Shown here: positions 32,854 to 45,091 of the stretch, in pieces | Layout of the letters: each line of letters opens with the position of its first letter | How positions within the stretch are numbered: position 1 is the first letter of the stretch | DNA from: Adineta vaga | Taxonomy: Eukaryota; Rotifera | NCBI GenBank assembly: GCA_021613535.1 | Contig: CP075492.1 | Location: 15,314,001-15,378,000, forward strand | Reading direction: 5' to 3' | DNA length: 64,000 nt | Notes under the pieces: model-generated | What the model saw: only the letters and a program-made list of their open reading frames with translations | Databases searched by the model: none | Told to the model about the DNA's origin: nothing | Translations under genes and position numbers: made by a program

Positions 32854-35800
32854 TTAAATAAAAGAATCGTCGTCAATCTTGATTTCAGTTGGTATGAATT
32901 GTAGATGACTTAAATTTTCTATCGGAGGTGTTAATTGCATCGAGTGACGGCGAGGAGTAAATTCAATTGTTTCACCTGAATAACGTGGATATAAAACATC
33001 AGGCGAACTCATTTCAGTTCGAAGTGAAGGAGTACGTTCGCTATTGTGAATCGTAAGATAATTTATTTCATCTTCTTTTGTCCATGTAAATACAATACAA
33101 GATAGGTTTAAGCGATAAGAAGCCGATGACTCAAGTGATATGAACGATGGTGAAGTAATATTGATGTCTTTATCATCCAAAATATGTACAAGTGTTCCAG
33201 CAAGAAGAAATAATCTATCATTCGTTCTTAAATTGACAATCATTTCCGATTTGTGTTTCAATAATATTGCTTTTTCATATAAGAGTAATTTCATTTGAGA
33301 ATGATTTTCTTTTAATTCTAGCTGATATTTATTAATCAGCATTTGAAGAGTAATTTCTATGTAAATTTCATAACACATCGTCTCATCAGCTAACCAAGTA
33401 TCCAACAAATCTGTATCGATAACAAATGCTTCTACAAGTCCACTACTAACAGTACATGTGTTTTGAAATTGAGAGATTTCTATCCGAGAAAATAATGTAT
33501 CGATACCGACAATATTACCATTCATATAATAGATTGGTATCTGATCAATTTTACATTCAATAATACCACGAATGATAAGATATGCAGTTGAAACTGGTTG
33601 ATTCTCTTCTAATAAAATCGTATCTGGTTGAAACCATCGATGTTTGCTTTTCATGATAGATTTCCAATGGAGTTTATCAGTTTGAGAAAGTGTTTTAAAA
33701 ATTGATAATAAATCAAATGGATCTTCGATAATTTTCTTTTGATCTACAGATAATTGAATCGTACCATATTCTAAATTGAATATTTTATTTTCGATAAATT
33801 TACGAATATGTGTATATTCATTATCATCAAGTATTCCCGTTTCAAACAGATGAATAATAGCAACTGATTGTGTTTAAGAAGCATTTGTGCACATCGTTTT
33901 GTCATTTGAGCAGTCCAACAAAGTTGATATGATCGTCGTAAATCATGAAGAACACGTGCAGCATGAAGTTGAAATTTCTTTGATTCTTGACAAACTTCGT
34001 TCATTATTTGTTCATCGATTGTAGCTAATTCCGGAAATAAAAATAAAATATTATCGATTCGAGTTTTAGCTGAATGAAACGCAAGTGTTAATTCAATAGT
34101 TAAAAGTATATGATCGAATAAGAGTTTATTTGTCCATTGATTGATAAAATCAAAACAATTCAATCGCATTGAATTTAATACTACCGATGATAATTGAAAA
34201 TGTTCAATAAGAAGTTGCCAATGTAATTGAAATGAACGTTTTTGTTTTGCTTGTTCAACTGATTTAATAAGAATATCAAGTGTTCGTCGGTGAAGCATAC
34301 CAAGATACCATTGTTTTTCATAATCGATTGACATAGCTGTTAAAAATCGAATGACAAGTTCATTTCGAATATTTTGTTGACGTTCATTATTGATATTATT
34401 TATTGAAATTGTTTCAAATTGTTGATCGATATTTGTATTCAATGGTTGAGAAGATTCTTCCGTTAAAATATTTATTTCTTGATCAATAATAAGATCTCTT
34501 TCATCATTTAATTCCTTTAATAATCTCTTTGGTAAATATTCATCAAGTACCTTCCAATCAACTTCAGCAAATTTTTCATCTTGTTTCATTTGTAATAATC
34601 GAGAAAATGTATCTCGTTGCATGTGTTCAAGAGCTTGTGATAGAACTATTTGGCTTTCTTTTGCTCCTAAAATAGTTCATATAAAACATAGAATTAACAA
34701 GTATATGTTACATACCTTGTTTTAAACCAAGAAAATGAACAAAAAATTTGCTTGTAGTTCCATTAATGATTAAAGTAAGAAGTGCAATCATAGATACATG
34801 AAATAAAAAATGATGTCGTGTTACACTATCAATTCTTGTATCTAAATCAACCATTAATACTAAAATAAGTGCCATACTACCTCGTAAACCACTCCATATA
34901 AGAACAAGACCATCTTTCCATGATATATGTACACCACTTCGACGAATTAATGGATAAAGAAGAATAACTGTCAATGCACGTCCAATATGAATAACAACAT
35001 ACAAAAGAATTGAAAATATAAAATCTTGTGCAATAATAGTCGTTGCTGTATTAACTAATGATTTAGCTAAGATAATACCGGTCACAGTAAAAATCATAAT
35101 ATTAATCAAATAAGTAGCCATTCGCCAAGTACTAACCAATGAAATTTGTACATTACTACTGATACAATATTTATGTTTGGCCATATACAAACCCATTGTA
35201 ACAAGTGCAAGAACAGCAGAAACACCTAATTCAACATCAGCAATAAAAAAAATGAGATAAGATATAGCAAATGTAAATGAAATTTCAATTTCAAGTTCAT
35301 TATTGATTCGATTGAGAATCATAACACAAATAAAACCGGAAATAAGACCAAATACAGGTCCACCTGAAATATAATAATATAAATAGAAAGAATTAGAAAA
35401 TTATTTAATTCAATACCAATACTAAATTTAACAATATCCGTTGTAATTAATCTTGCGTTATATGTTTCACCAACAAAAATTTTTTTAAAAATCAAAAAAA
35501 TAACAAATGCAGAACCATCATTTAATAATGATTCGAAATCAATCAATGAAGCCAATGATTTACTTGCACCGGAATCATGTAATAATGCAACAACAGCAAT
35601 TGGATCTGTTGCACAAAGGATACTACCGAATAAAAGGCCAGTTAACCATGACCATTGATATGGAAATACGTAAACACTAAAAATGGCAATAATAACAGTA
35701 GAAATTAATACACCCGGACCAGCTAAAAGAATGGCTGATAATAGTTGATGTTTAACTAGATAAAAATGACCATTAAATGATGAATCAAAGATTAGTAGAG

Positions 35801-36077
35801 GTAAAAAAATATAATAAATAAGATGAGGATGAATTTCACTCAGTTCAATTTCTCCACGTTGAAAATTATTGGTAATGTTTTTTGAGTGTGTTACAATTAA
35901 ACCAATAATAAAACTGAGAATAAGAATGGTAACTGTAAAAGGAATTGGAATTTTATTTTTTAAAATTTTTGAAAGTATAATTTTGCTCAAACATGCTGCT
36001 AATACGGAAAACGATAAGAATAAAATAACAACACCAATATTTTTTTCTGTATGTTCGTCGACACTCGTCGTATTCAT
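32854..36077 (-). CDS. Na+/H+ exchanger with cyclic-nucleotide-binding-like domain (SOS1/SLC9C-like)
   Basis: Exons are 36077-35417, 35363-34716 and 34666-32854, with phase-1 introns of 53 and 49 bp. The first roughly 420 residues form the multi-pass cation/proton antiporter domain: FLPLLIFDSSF, CATDPIAVVALLHDSGA, the ion-site stretch DFESLLNDGSAFVIF with the Asn-Asp pair, and WSGLRGSMALILVLMV. A long cytosolic region (about 300 residues, helical) follows, then a domain with the CNBD beginning PDTILLEENQPVSTAYLIIR and a Ser/Thr/Pro-rich tail. No voltage-sensor block of the sperm NHE type is seen between them, so the layout is closer to SOS1. Near 33870 one base is missing (the frame must change to enter VAIIHLFETGILDD). 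Corrected length is about 1040 residues. Located in the plasma membrane by family. Confidence 0.8.
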
Positions 36078-38041
36078 ATCGATGCGAAGAACTTATGGTG
36101 ATCAAATATTATGAGGTAAATACTGGTTAACAAAAACGTATCCTTGTTATACGTTTATTATATTCAGTGCGATGATGCATGACACAATTGGATGTTATAT
36201 GTACGTGATGACGTCTTATAATGACTATGGGTGAGTGTAAAAAAATTTTTTCTGTTCTTTTTCTTTTGTTTCATGCTTTATGTATTGATACCTGTTGAAT
36301 CCTGTTAACAAGAGCATATTGTGAGGGACTATCACGATTTACTTTTATCCACAATCTAAAGTTGTATCCATATAAACTCATATTTGTATTATCGAAAACG
36401 AGAGACTTAAACAGACTATAAGAGTTTCACACTCTAAAGAGTAAGAGATGAAAAGTATAAGTTTTAAGCATTGTCAGTAGTACTGTGCTCAGATAAATGA
36501 TCAGTACATCTAATAATGATAAATTCAGTTGGATATAATAGTTCCCGAACTGCAGCTAAACTTTTTAAATGCTCAGGATGCATTGTTTGCAATACTTTCG
36601 GATTGAGAGCAAAACAAATAAATATCATACGAACACATGACTTGAGCATTGCACTCACAATTAAGCTGAATAACAAACTGATTAAAAGACTTATGGAACT
36701 CGAAATTAAAATAACAGCGGTTTACGTCGTCTTATGACAAATATTCTTTGAATGTATGTTCCATAATAAAAACAATTATCCATAAAATAACAGTTGAGAT
36801 GATGACTTCTATCAAATTAATTATGCACAAACATAGACCTATAAGAGTGTCGTTGACAATTATATCCCACCCATTTGCTTCCACTAACTGAATGGTAGTT
36901 TGACTGGTCTGATCAAATGGTTGACTTTTGGTAAATGCTTCGCATTCAACATATTTCTGTTTTCCATCCTATATCGTGCATCTAGAAGCATATTCGAAAA
37001 TTGTGGACATAAACAGATTGCTTGTAAAGAAGTAGAAAATACCACAACCACACCTTCAAGATATATTTTATTGTTAAATGACTAATAGTAAAAGAATTTT
37101 GACTTTTAAAATCACTAATATTTCTGCTACTGTTTAGTTAACAATCCTGTGATGCATACGAAGAGAGAGTAAAAGTTAAAAAAAAGCACATTTTAATTTT
37201 TAGGTGATTGCTTATGATTATTCGATCCAACACAAACTGCACAGTCAAATCGTCTATAAACGAGATGTTCGTTGAATTTGATAGCTTCATTGATTGACGG
37301 TGTGGATGTTGCTCTTGCAATTTCTCATACCTACCTTCACATCCTCAAAACGTGTTTTCTTCAAATATGAAGCACAACAGAGATTTTATTAAACATAGAG
37401 GCACCTGGTTACTTCGGATGGCAATGAAATGTATATTGTTTTTTCAACCAAAACTTTCAAATAATTATAAACATTTTCTCTCTTTGGTGTATTAATAGCT
37501 ATATTTGACTTCATTACTGAACTCTGAAAAAATAGATGAAACCGATCAGTAAGAAGTTAGTAATATCTTCGGATTTAGTAAATGATTAACTGAAAATTCT
37601 ATCTTAACCAAACCAATGGTGAAATCTATCAATTGATCTCAACAAGACGTTCTTTTGTTAGTGCAAAACCAAAGTAATTTAAATAACACATCCGATATTT
37701 TTTTTTCAGTTCTATTTCTTCCATAAAAACCATTTTCTTTATATTTTTTCATCGTTATTCTATCCGATCTAGAAAAAAAACTTTTTCTTTTCTGTTGAAA
37801 ACTGTTTTATGAAGCGGTTATAGTTGTTTCATTTTTTCCTGCTATTTCATCAAGGTAATCTAATCGATTATTCTAGTGCGAGTCTCGAAGTGAGCTATTG
37901 CAATTCATTAGAAAGTTAGTTTTCAGTTTTGTGAAATAAGGTACTGCGCATTGACGTCATGGCTTTTAAATCAAATAAAAAAAAATATCGTTAGCAATTC
38001 ACCCAGAAAAAGAATCTTTCTTTTTGTTGCTGTTTATATCC
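36078..38041. other. Intergenic region with a hairpin and a CRE site
   Basis: No convincing gene. A minus-strand frame at 36464-36676 has coding-like codons (NPKVLQTMHPEHLKSLAAVR) but no known motif. At 37294-37348, TTGACGGTGTGGATG and CATACCTACCTTCACATCCTCAA form a degenerate member of the G-rich/C-rich hairpin class. A TGACGTCT occurs at about 36208 upstream of the exchanger and a perfect CRE at 37952. Confidence 0.4.
37952..37959. promoter_or_regulatory. CRE palindrome TGACGTCA before the triple-module membrane gene
   Basis: This is a perfect TGACGTCA whose edge is 83 bases before the ATG at 38042, essentially the same distance as in the duplicated small membrane genes (84 bases), although the genes are unrelated. 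Confidence 0.45.
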
Positions 38042-41000
38042 ATGAAGGAAGCAATGATGAATTTTGTTCGTCAAATCAAACAATGGACAAATGAATTGAA
38101 TCTGTTTGAGTTAGAAACAATTCGTTCAGAATTTTTCGATCGACGGAAAGCAATAATAGGAACAAGAATTTATATTACACTTTTACCAATATTTTTAACA
38201 ATTCTATTTCTTTATTCGGCACTTCAAGGTCAAAATCGGACTGTTACTGTTCAGAATCCATCGGAATTAGAATTTCAAACTCTTCTTCAACAATATCCGA
38301 ATACTTTATCATGTCCATGTCTACAAATGACAATTCCATATGAATTATTTGTTGAAATAACACTTGAATATCATCCAATTTGTTCAAGTATATTTATTAG
38401 TGATATTTGGATTAATCTCTTATTTAATTATAATATCAGTTATTATTATCCTCTTGATTTTCGTTCATCATCATTGGGACAATTTCAAATTCTTTCATCA
38501 TTATGTTCACTTTCCAAACAATTTCTCAATCAACAAATTCAAGATTTACTTTCTGAAACTTTTCTTACACCAATTGTTCTTTCACCATATTTACTTAATA
38601 CTGAAAGTCAATCACGAAGTTCATTCATTAGAACATCTGCAAGTAATGCTTTTCTTCAATTGTTACAATTAATTCGTAGTGCAACTTATGCAGATATGTC
38701 ACAGACTGCTGTACAAACTTCAAGAAGTCGCCGAATGGTTGTGATATTTGATGGATTGATAGGTTCAAATTTGGTTCCGACCTATTTTTCTGATCGAAAT
38801 GATACTATTTGCTATTGCGATACTCAATCTACTTGTTCATCATCATTGTCTGGTTTCTTCAATTTATCAGCCTATGAAACACTCGGTGATTATGCATCTT
38901 CACAATCATTAATATCTAAAGTACCAGGATTTGTTGCCGGATGTTTTCCACTTGAATCACTTTTACAATCATCGCTTGAATGTTTGTACGACTTACAATG
39001 TTTAAATCTTGTACTGAATTACTTTCCTCATATCAACACAAGCAATATAACCTATCTAAATAGAAATAAAACAAAATATTCAATCGATACATTTGTTAAT
39101 ACACTTGTCGAAAATTTATTTATTGAACAATGGACAATAAATAATTCATTTACAAAGTATTATAATACATGTGCACCTCTTCTATGCACATATACATTTA
39201 TTCAATATGGCAACATACTTTATGTTATAACACAAATCTTAGGATTTTATGGTGGATTAGTTATCGTACTTCGTTTCGGTATATCTCGATTTATCATCAA
39301 GTTTAGTAAGCGTGTTCATAATCAATCGACAGAAAATACTCGTAAGTTTGATTGTCTAATCTTTATCTGCTGAAAAACGACTTGATCCTTCTGTTTTTCA
39401 TATAGAAACTCGTTTGATCGATCGTCTCCAAATCGCATGTCGTTCGATACCTGATCAACTGAAACAATTGAATCTATTTAAAAAATATGACGCTACACGT
39501 AATGATCCTTATGAATTGCAGACATCACGAATAGCTACTCGTACTTATATCGTTCTTTTTCCTTTAACAATGTGTATTTTGATAATTTATGCATCCGTAA
39601 ATGTTCGTACACAAACGTTTACTATTTCGCAACCATCACATAGTACATTCGAAAATTTACATATGGAATATTCAAGTAAAGTAAAATGTCCATGTAAGCA
39701 ATCATATATTCCATATGATAGTTTTTTATCATTATCACCGGAATATCATCCGGTATGTTCAAGTTTATTCATATCTTCTGCTTGGTTACTCTCATTGTTA
39801 AGTACAAATTGGGTAGAGCAATATTTTAGCTTCGACGATTTTCATGCTACTGGTCAAGTTACTTTTAAAGTGATTAAAACTTTATGTTCATTCGCCGAAA
39901 TAATAATAAGAAATTCTTGGCTTAATTTTAAACAATCTTTATACATTACAGAAATTGTCTTGTCGAGAAACGAAATGATTGAACAGATTCAAGGAATAGT
40001 TAGTCAATTTCAATTGGATACTATTGCTAATTTCAAACAAAATCTAGATACGATTCGATTACTGACAATGAATATGGAGGGTACGTCCATGACAAATTCA
40101 CTTTCCGTTTCTTACAAGTCATTGAATACTACTGAACCTTATATTGATTTTTCTTATGTTTCAAGTGACTGGAACGATTGTTCTTGTGCATTGAACGATG
40201 ACTGTATTGTTCCAATGGCATTCTATGAATATCCTAACTCACCTTATAGTTATCCAGCAAATTTCTTATTCAATATTCCTGGATTATTCATTGGTTGTTT
40301 TGCTATTCGATCAGTTCTTCAATCATCACTTGAATGTTTTTATAATGAAACTTGTTTAGATTTAATTCAAACAATGATTCGTTCAAATCAATCAATTGAT
40401 ATTGTTAGTCTTAATCAAAGTCAAACTCGATATTTACCCAATTCATCTATAGAAATCATATTTAATGAGTTGATGCTTGAAAAATGGGGTGACGAAATTC
40501 AATATGATCGATATTATGAACAATGTGCACCTATTTCTTGTACTTATACAATTACGAAACGTAATGATTTGTCATATATTCTTACATTTCTAATTGCTTT
40601 ATTTGGTGGTGTTTCAATAGCATTGAAAATTCTTGTTTCATCGATTGTTCGATGGATAAGAAATCGATCTCGACCAAAACATCTTAATCCAGGGAGTAAG
40701 TGATTAAAAGAAAACAATATCGATGTTCATAGATATTCGATGTTTAGATATGGAAAAGCAAAGACTTATTCAACGTTTATCTCAACTATTCAATCAATTG
40801 AAGAGAAAAATTCAAGAATATAATATTTTCGAAAGTGAATTATCATGGCTGAATGAACAACGTCGTCAAAAAGATATAATAACTACACGTATTTATTTTC
40901 TTCTCTTATTATTTCATATGATTATTCTCATTACTTTTACTTCATTATCTATTCGTACTAAATTTATTACAATTGATTATCCAACTCAATCGATACTCAA

Positions 41001-42024
41001 TAATCTTCGATTAGATTCTCGAATCTCTTCAACATTAGAATGTTCTTGTCAACAGATAACTATTCCATACAGTTCATTTATTTCAATTGATCCTCATTTT
41101 CATCAACTTTGTTCAAGTGATTTTACTAATATGAATTCGAATTGGACAAATGTACTCTATTCGTACGGAATCGATGATGAACATCCTTATGATGATTATC
41201 GTCTGTTTGCCTTACCACATTTTCGTACATTATCTTCGTTATGTAATCTTTCGAAGACAACTGTTATTAATAATTTAAATCGATTTAGTTCGAAGACATT
41301 AATCAGTAAACAAATTCAATCGTATGATACCATTCAATCTCAAATTGAAAATGCAGTTACACGATTTCGTTCAGCATTATGTAGAATATTTGTTTTGATA
41401 TTGAATTTTATTCGACAAATGTTTCAAGGAAATGGAATTCTTTCATCGATTTATTCGAATTGGTATTTTCAAACATTAAGAAAAGAATCGTTGGCTTTTT
41501 TATGGACAAAACCACGTTCATATGGAAATGAGAATAATTGTTCTTGTGGAACAAATTCAATGTGTAGTTCATCAGCCATCATTGAAAATTCATCAATACC
41601 TGGTTTTCGAATTGGTTGTTATGTAATAGATTCTCTTCTACAATCAACTTTGGAATGTCTTTATAATATTAGTTGTACCAATTTAATGAAATCTTTCTAT
41701 TCGGTACAGGATGTTACCGTTGTACCATTGAATACAAATCTTTCTTCTACAAATGAAACTGTTCAAAGTCTTGTTGATCGTCTGTTGATTGATGAATGGA
41801 AATTCAATATTTCTTATGAAAATTATTATCGTACTTGTTCACCTCGTTCATGTCGATATTCAATTGAAGAACGTGCTGATCCATTATATATTATAATAAC
41901 AATTATTGGATTTTATGGTGGATTAAGTGTAGCATTGAAAATTGTCGCTCCTCTTCTAATGAATATCGGTCGACACTTTTTCAGACGTTTTCAAAATAGG
42001 ATTGGTGTAGAAAATCCTCGTTAA
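38042..42024 (+). CDS. Large membrane protein of three tandem two-TM Cys-rich modules
   Basis: Exons 38042-39341, 39406-40695 and 40733-42024 each encode one homologous module of about 430 residues. They join in phase 1 through introns of 64 and only 37 bp. Modules 2 and 3 lack their own upstream promoters and module 2 has no ATG at its start, so this is one protein of about 1293 residues. Each module has a basic N-terminal helix (e.g. YNIFESELSW), a first membrane helix, a Cys-rich N-glycosylated ectodomain (CPCLQMTIPYELF, C-x-C, then PGF..GC...S.LQSSLEC.Y...C), a conserved YYxxCxPxxCxY, and a second membrane helix with G(F/L)(Y/F)GG. The topology per module (short inside ends, large disulphide-rich outside) resembles DEG/ENaC or P2X subunits, but no signature of those families is certain. 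A broken copy is at 236-894. Confidence 0.75.
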
Positions 42025-42922
42025 TCAATTTTTATTTACCCAAGTGAAAAAGCAACATTATTTTTCTTCATGACTATCTTGATGAATTTGTTTTCGTTTT
42101 AAATCGTGTAATTATCTATAGAAACTAGATACGAGTCGCTCCTCTCAACGTGATTGTGCCTTGTTGAGTCATAAAAAGAAGAAAAGAGAATGTATCCTGT
42201 TCTTCAGAGTTTCTTCTCCGTTCGCTCCCTCATTTGTTTAGTTTTCCTCCGCTTCTTTGCTTTTACTATTTAAAAAAATACTAACTAATACAGTGCTTGA
42301 TTGTGATACGCTTTGCATTGATGTAGCTTCAGCCTTAACATTTTTCTCTTTTCTCTACTCTAACTTATATATTATTCTGAAAACACGCGAGTGTGACAAT
42401 TTAAAGCACAATAAAAAAGAAAACAAAGGATGAAGCGTTGCACCGATATACGATAATGAGTAGAATCAAGAAGAGAAAAAAGAACATTTATTCGTCTATA
42501 TTCAGTGCATATGTTATATCCCTTACTCTCACCCTCACCCACAGTGTTCAACATCGCGAGATAGGAAGTATTCTCTTTAGACAACGAGTTCTGCACGGTA
42601 TTAGCTCGCATGTCTACACCCTAAGCAAGCATACTATATATACAGCAATACAACTCTCTGGAACTAGATGCATATCTAGATACTGTTATAGTGTAATTTT
42701 TTCGAGCACGAAAAACAATAAAAGCAATAGCTAAGAGTATTGTGATTAGAAATTTTCCTTGAGAACACAAAATATTGTTGAGCACACCCTCAAGATGTCC
42801 AAATTTTAGAACAATTTCGATTGCGAACATATCAATAAGAACCATATGTATTTTGTAAGAGAGAAAGAGTATTGCATAGACAAATCGTGCACAAACAATT
42901 CAAACTTGATCTCAGCTCAACG
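42025..42922. other. 3' region between convergent genes, with several C-rich tracts
   Basis: No gene is seen. C-rich tracts at 42517-42545 (CTCACCCTCACCCACAG), 42613-42627 (CTACACCCTAAGC) and 42784-42796 (CACACCCTCAAG) read as GGGTG-type tracts on the minus strand, downstream of the minus-strand ART-TPR gene that ends at 42923, in keeping with the strand rule noted in the findings. Confidence 0.45.
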
Positions 42923-45091
42923 TTATTCAAGATCAGTACTCATCATATAAGGATGGCACATTGTCCATGGGTCGGGTCCGTATCCATTTCGTACTCGGTG
43001 CGGCTCTTTCGAAAGCTCGTCTTCAATCCTTTGAATCCAATCTTGACATTTCTTAGCTTCGGATTCGTGAAGTACTAAGATCAATTTGCTAGTGATGATA
43101 TTCTCACATTTTCTACAGTATCTCAAAGCTTCTGTGAGTTGTCTTTGTTGATAAAATGCACAAGTCAGATTCCAATATACCACTGCTAAGTTCATATTGC
43201 TACTTGGATATTGAGATAAAATCTGTTCGGTTTCAAGCATTTTTTGAAAATATTCGATAGCTTTAGTAAAATTTTTCAGATGAATGTGCACAACACCAAT
43301 ATTATTCTTTGTAATTAATAATTTTTTATCATTCATACGTAATATTTCTGATTCAATATCTAAACAATTCGTATAGTTTTCTAATGCTTGTAGATAATAT
43401 TCTTTTTTACGACATATAGAAGCAATATTGCTATATTTGATAGCAAGATCAGCCTGATTTACTGTTTCAGCATCTGAAAATGTCTTTATCGCTAGATTAT
43501 GATAAGTATGGGCACGATCATAGTCACCAATATCTTCATATACAATGCCTAAGTTGGTATATAAATTGGACAGAGATGAATCTATATATGAAATATGATT
43601 TTCCAATTTGATATTTAGTGCTTTTTTAAAATATATAATTGCTTCATTAATGTTCTTCTTTCTTTTATATGTAGTTCCAAGTTGATAGTAAACTAACGAT
43701 AGTAAATTGAAATCGGAATTAATTGATATATCTTTAATAGCCACTAATAAAAAATGTTCTGCATCGTCTAAATAATTCATTTTGTCCATGATTTTTATTA
43801 ACTTTATCAAAGGTTTGTTAGGATCTGTCATATCTTTCTTTATTATTGAACTAATTACGTGTAAATGTTTGTCCTCTTCATCACTTAGTTTCAATTGAAC
43901 AATCCAAATACCTTCATTGTTATCTTGTGTAATTGATATTATACGAAAGATAACACCCATTGTAAAGAGAACTTCTTTTTCAGCTTGACCGAATGCACTT
44001 TCACTGACAATATTCGCATAAGAAAATTTATCTGTACTAATATCGATAGGAATTTCAAATAGAACACATTGTTCTTCAGATATTCTAGTCGATTTGTTAT
44101 TACCAGCATACACGAATGCTAAGCCTCGATTTTCAGTTGTCGATAGAAAACCACTTGTAGCAAAGAATCCACCAATATTATCTCGTATTTTCCTGTCAAA
44201 TTCTTTATTCTTCATCAGTTGTCCTCGATAAACTATGCTATTTGTACAAGAAACTGGAGAAGATGATAGCTGAGAGTTATAGCGTTGTTTCAGTTTTAGA
44301 TGAAGATCTCTTGTAAAATATCTTAGAGAATAAAGAGTTTGGACATCTTGATCTCTGAGAGCCTTGTTCAATAGACGATATAGAAATATATCACGTGTAT
44401 ACCAAAATATAGCATTTTCAGATTGATAATATTCGTCGAAATCGTCGACATTATCTAAATCTACTGGACTATCAGCATACTTTTGTCGACAGAAGATAAT
44501 CATGTCATTTCGTGATGTTTCGGCATCTTCGATTAGGACGTCTCGAAGAACTTTTGAATATAAAAATTCGAGCACATTTCTATTTGAGTCAATAGGCAAT
44601 ATATTTGATGGAAGTTGAGACTGCTCCGATGTTACTGGTGTCCTGTAAGCATCAGTTAATTCCTTCAAGTTGCTAATGATAAAATCGCAGCGTTGAAAAT
44701 TTTCTCGACGTTGTCGTTTTATATTAGGTAACGAACTTAATTCATCGCATAACAAATATCGTTCAGTGTATATTCCACGTATTTTACTCGTTTTCTTGAC
44801 TAGTTCACTATTTACATCTGTCGAATTAAAGAGAATATAGATTGACTCTATTTGTGACAATTTGACGCATTGTTGTATCCACGTATCATCAGAAGGAGAT
44901 AATAATTTGTTAGTCGATATAATTAGAATAACACCGTTTTCATCATCGTTCAAATGCGTTATATAATCAATACACTTATGTACATCACGATATGAAATCA
45001 GATATGGATCGATTTTGCAGAGAGAGATATAACATTGACTATCGTGTGTTTGTGATTGATCGAGCCAGATAGTTGTAATAGTTTTTGTCAT
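42923..45091 (-). CDS. NAD:arginine ADP-ribosyltransferase with TPR repeats (second gene)
   Basis: The intact single exon has 722 residues from ATG 45091 (MTKTITTIWLD). It has the same architecture as 6981-8924: an N-terminal region with an alternating strand/helix look (ILIISTNKLLSPSD; SIYILFNSTD), an ART domain with Tyr288-Arg289-Gly-Gln, Ser313-GFL-Ser317-Thr-Thr and Glu371-Lys-Glu373 (the R-S-ExE signature of arginine-specific ARTs), then TPR units from about residue 455 to 680 (YYQLGTTYKRKKNINEAIIY, LYTNLGIVYEDIGDYDRAHT, KYSNIASICRKKEYYLQALE, TKNNIGVVHIHLKNFTKAIE, VVYWNLTCAFYQQRQLTEAL). There is no signal peptide, so it is likely cytosolic. The domain pair suggests protein modification with a TPR-recruited partner. 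Divergence from the first copy is high, so the two are old paralogues. Confidence 0.85.
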   Translation of the reverse strand: MTKTITTIWLDQSQTHDSQCYISLCKIDPYLISYRDVHKCIDYITHLNDDENGVILIISTNKLLSPSDDTWIQQCVKLSQIESIYILFNSTDVNSELVKKTSKIRGIYTERYLLCDELSSLPNIKRQRRENFQRCDFIISNLKELTDAYRTPVTSEQSQLPSNILPIDSNRNVLEFLYSKVLRDVLIEDAETSRNDMIIFCRQKYADSPVDLDNVDDFDEYYQSENAIFWYTRDIFLYRLLNKALRDQDVQTLYSLRYFTRDLHLKLKQRYNSQLSSSPVSCTNSIVYRGQLMKNKEFDRKIRDNIGGFFATSGFLSTTENRGLAFVYAGNNKSTRISEEQCVLFEIPIDISTDKFSYANIVSESAFGQAEKEVLFTMGVIFRIISITQDNNEGIWIVQLKLSDEEDKHLHVISSIIKKDMTDPNKPLIKLIKIMDKMNYLDDAEHFLLVAIKDISINSDFNLLSLVYYQLGTTYKRKKNINEAIIYFKKALNIKLENHISYIDSSLSNLYTNLGIVYEDIGDYDRAHTYHNLAIKTFSDAETVNQADLAIKYSNIASICRKKEYYLQALENYTNCLDIESEILRMNDKKLLITKNNIGVVHIHLKNFTKAIEYFQKMLETEQILSQYPSSNMNLAVVYWNLTCAFYQQRQLTEALRYCRKCENIITSKLILVLHESEAKKCQDWIQRIEDELSKEPHRVRNGYGPDPWTMCHPYMMSTDLE

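Noticed and set aside
38042-42024. Three separate genes in tandem
   Set aside because: Module 2 has no ATG at its beginning and both junctions are GT-AG introns in the same phase, so one fused gene fits better.
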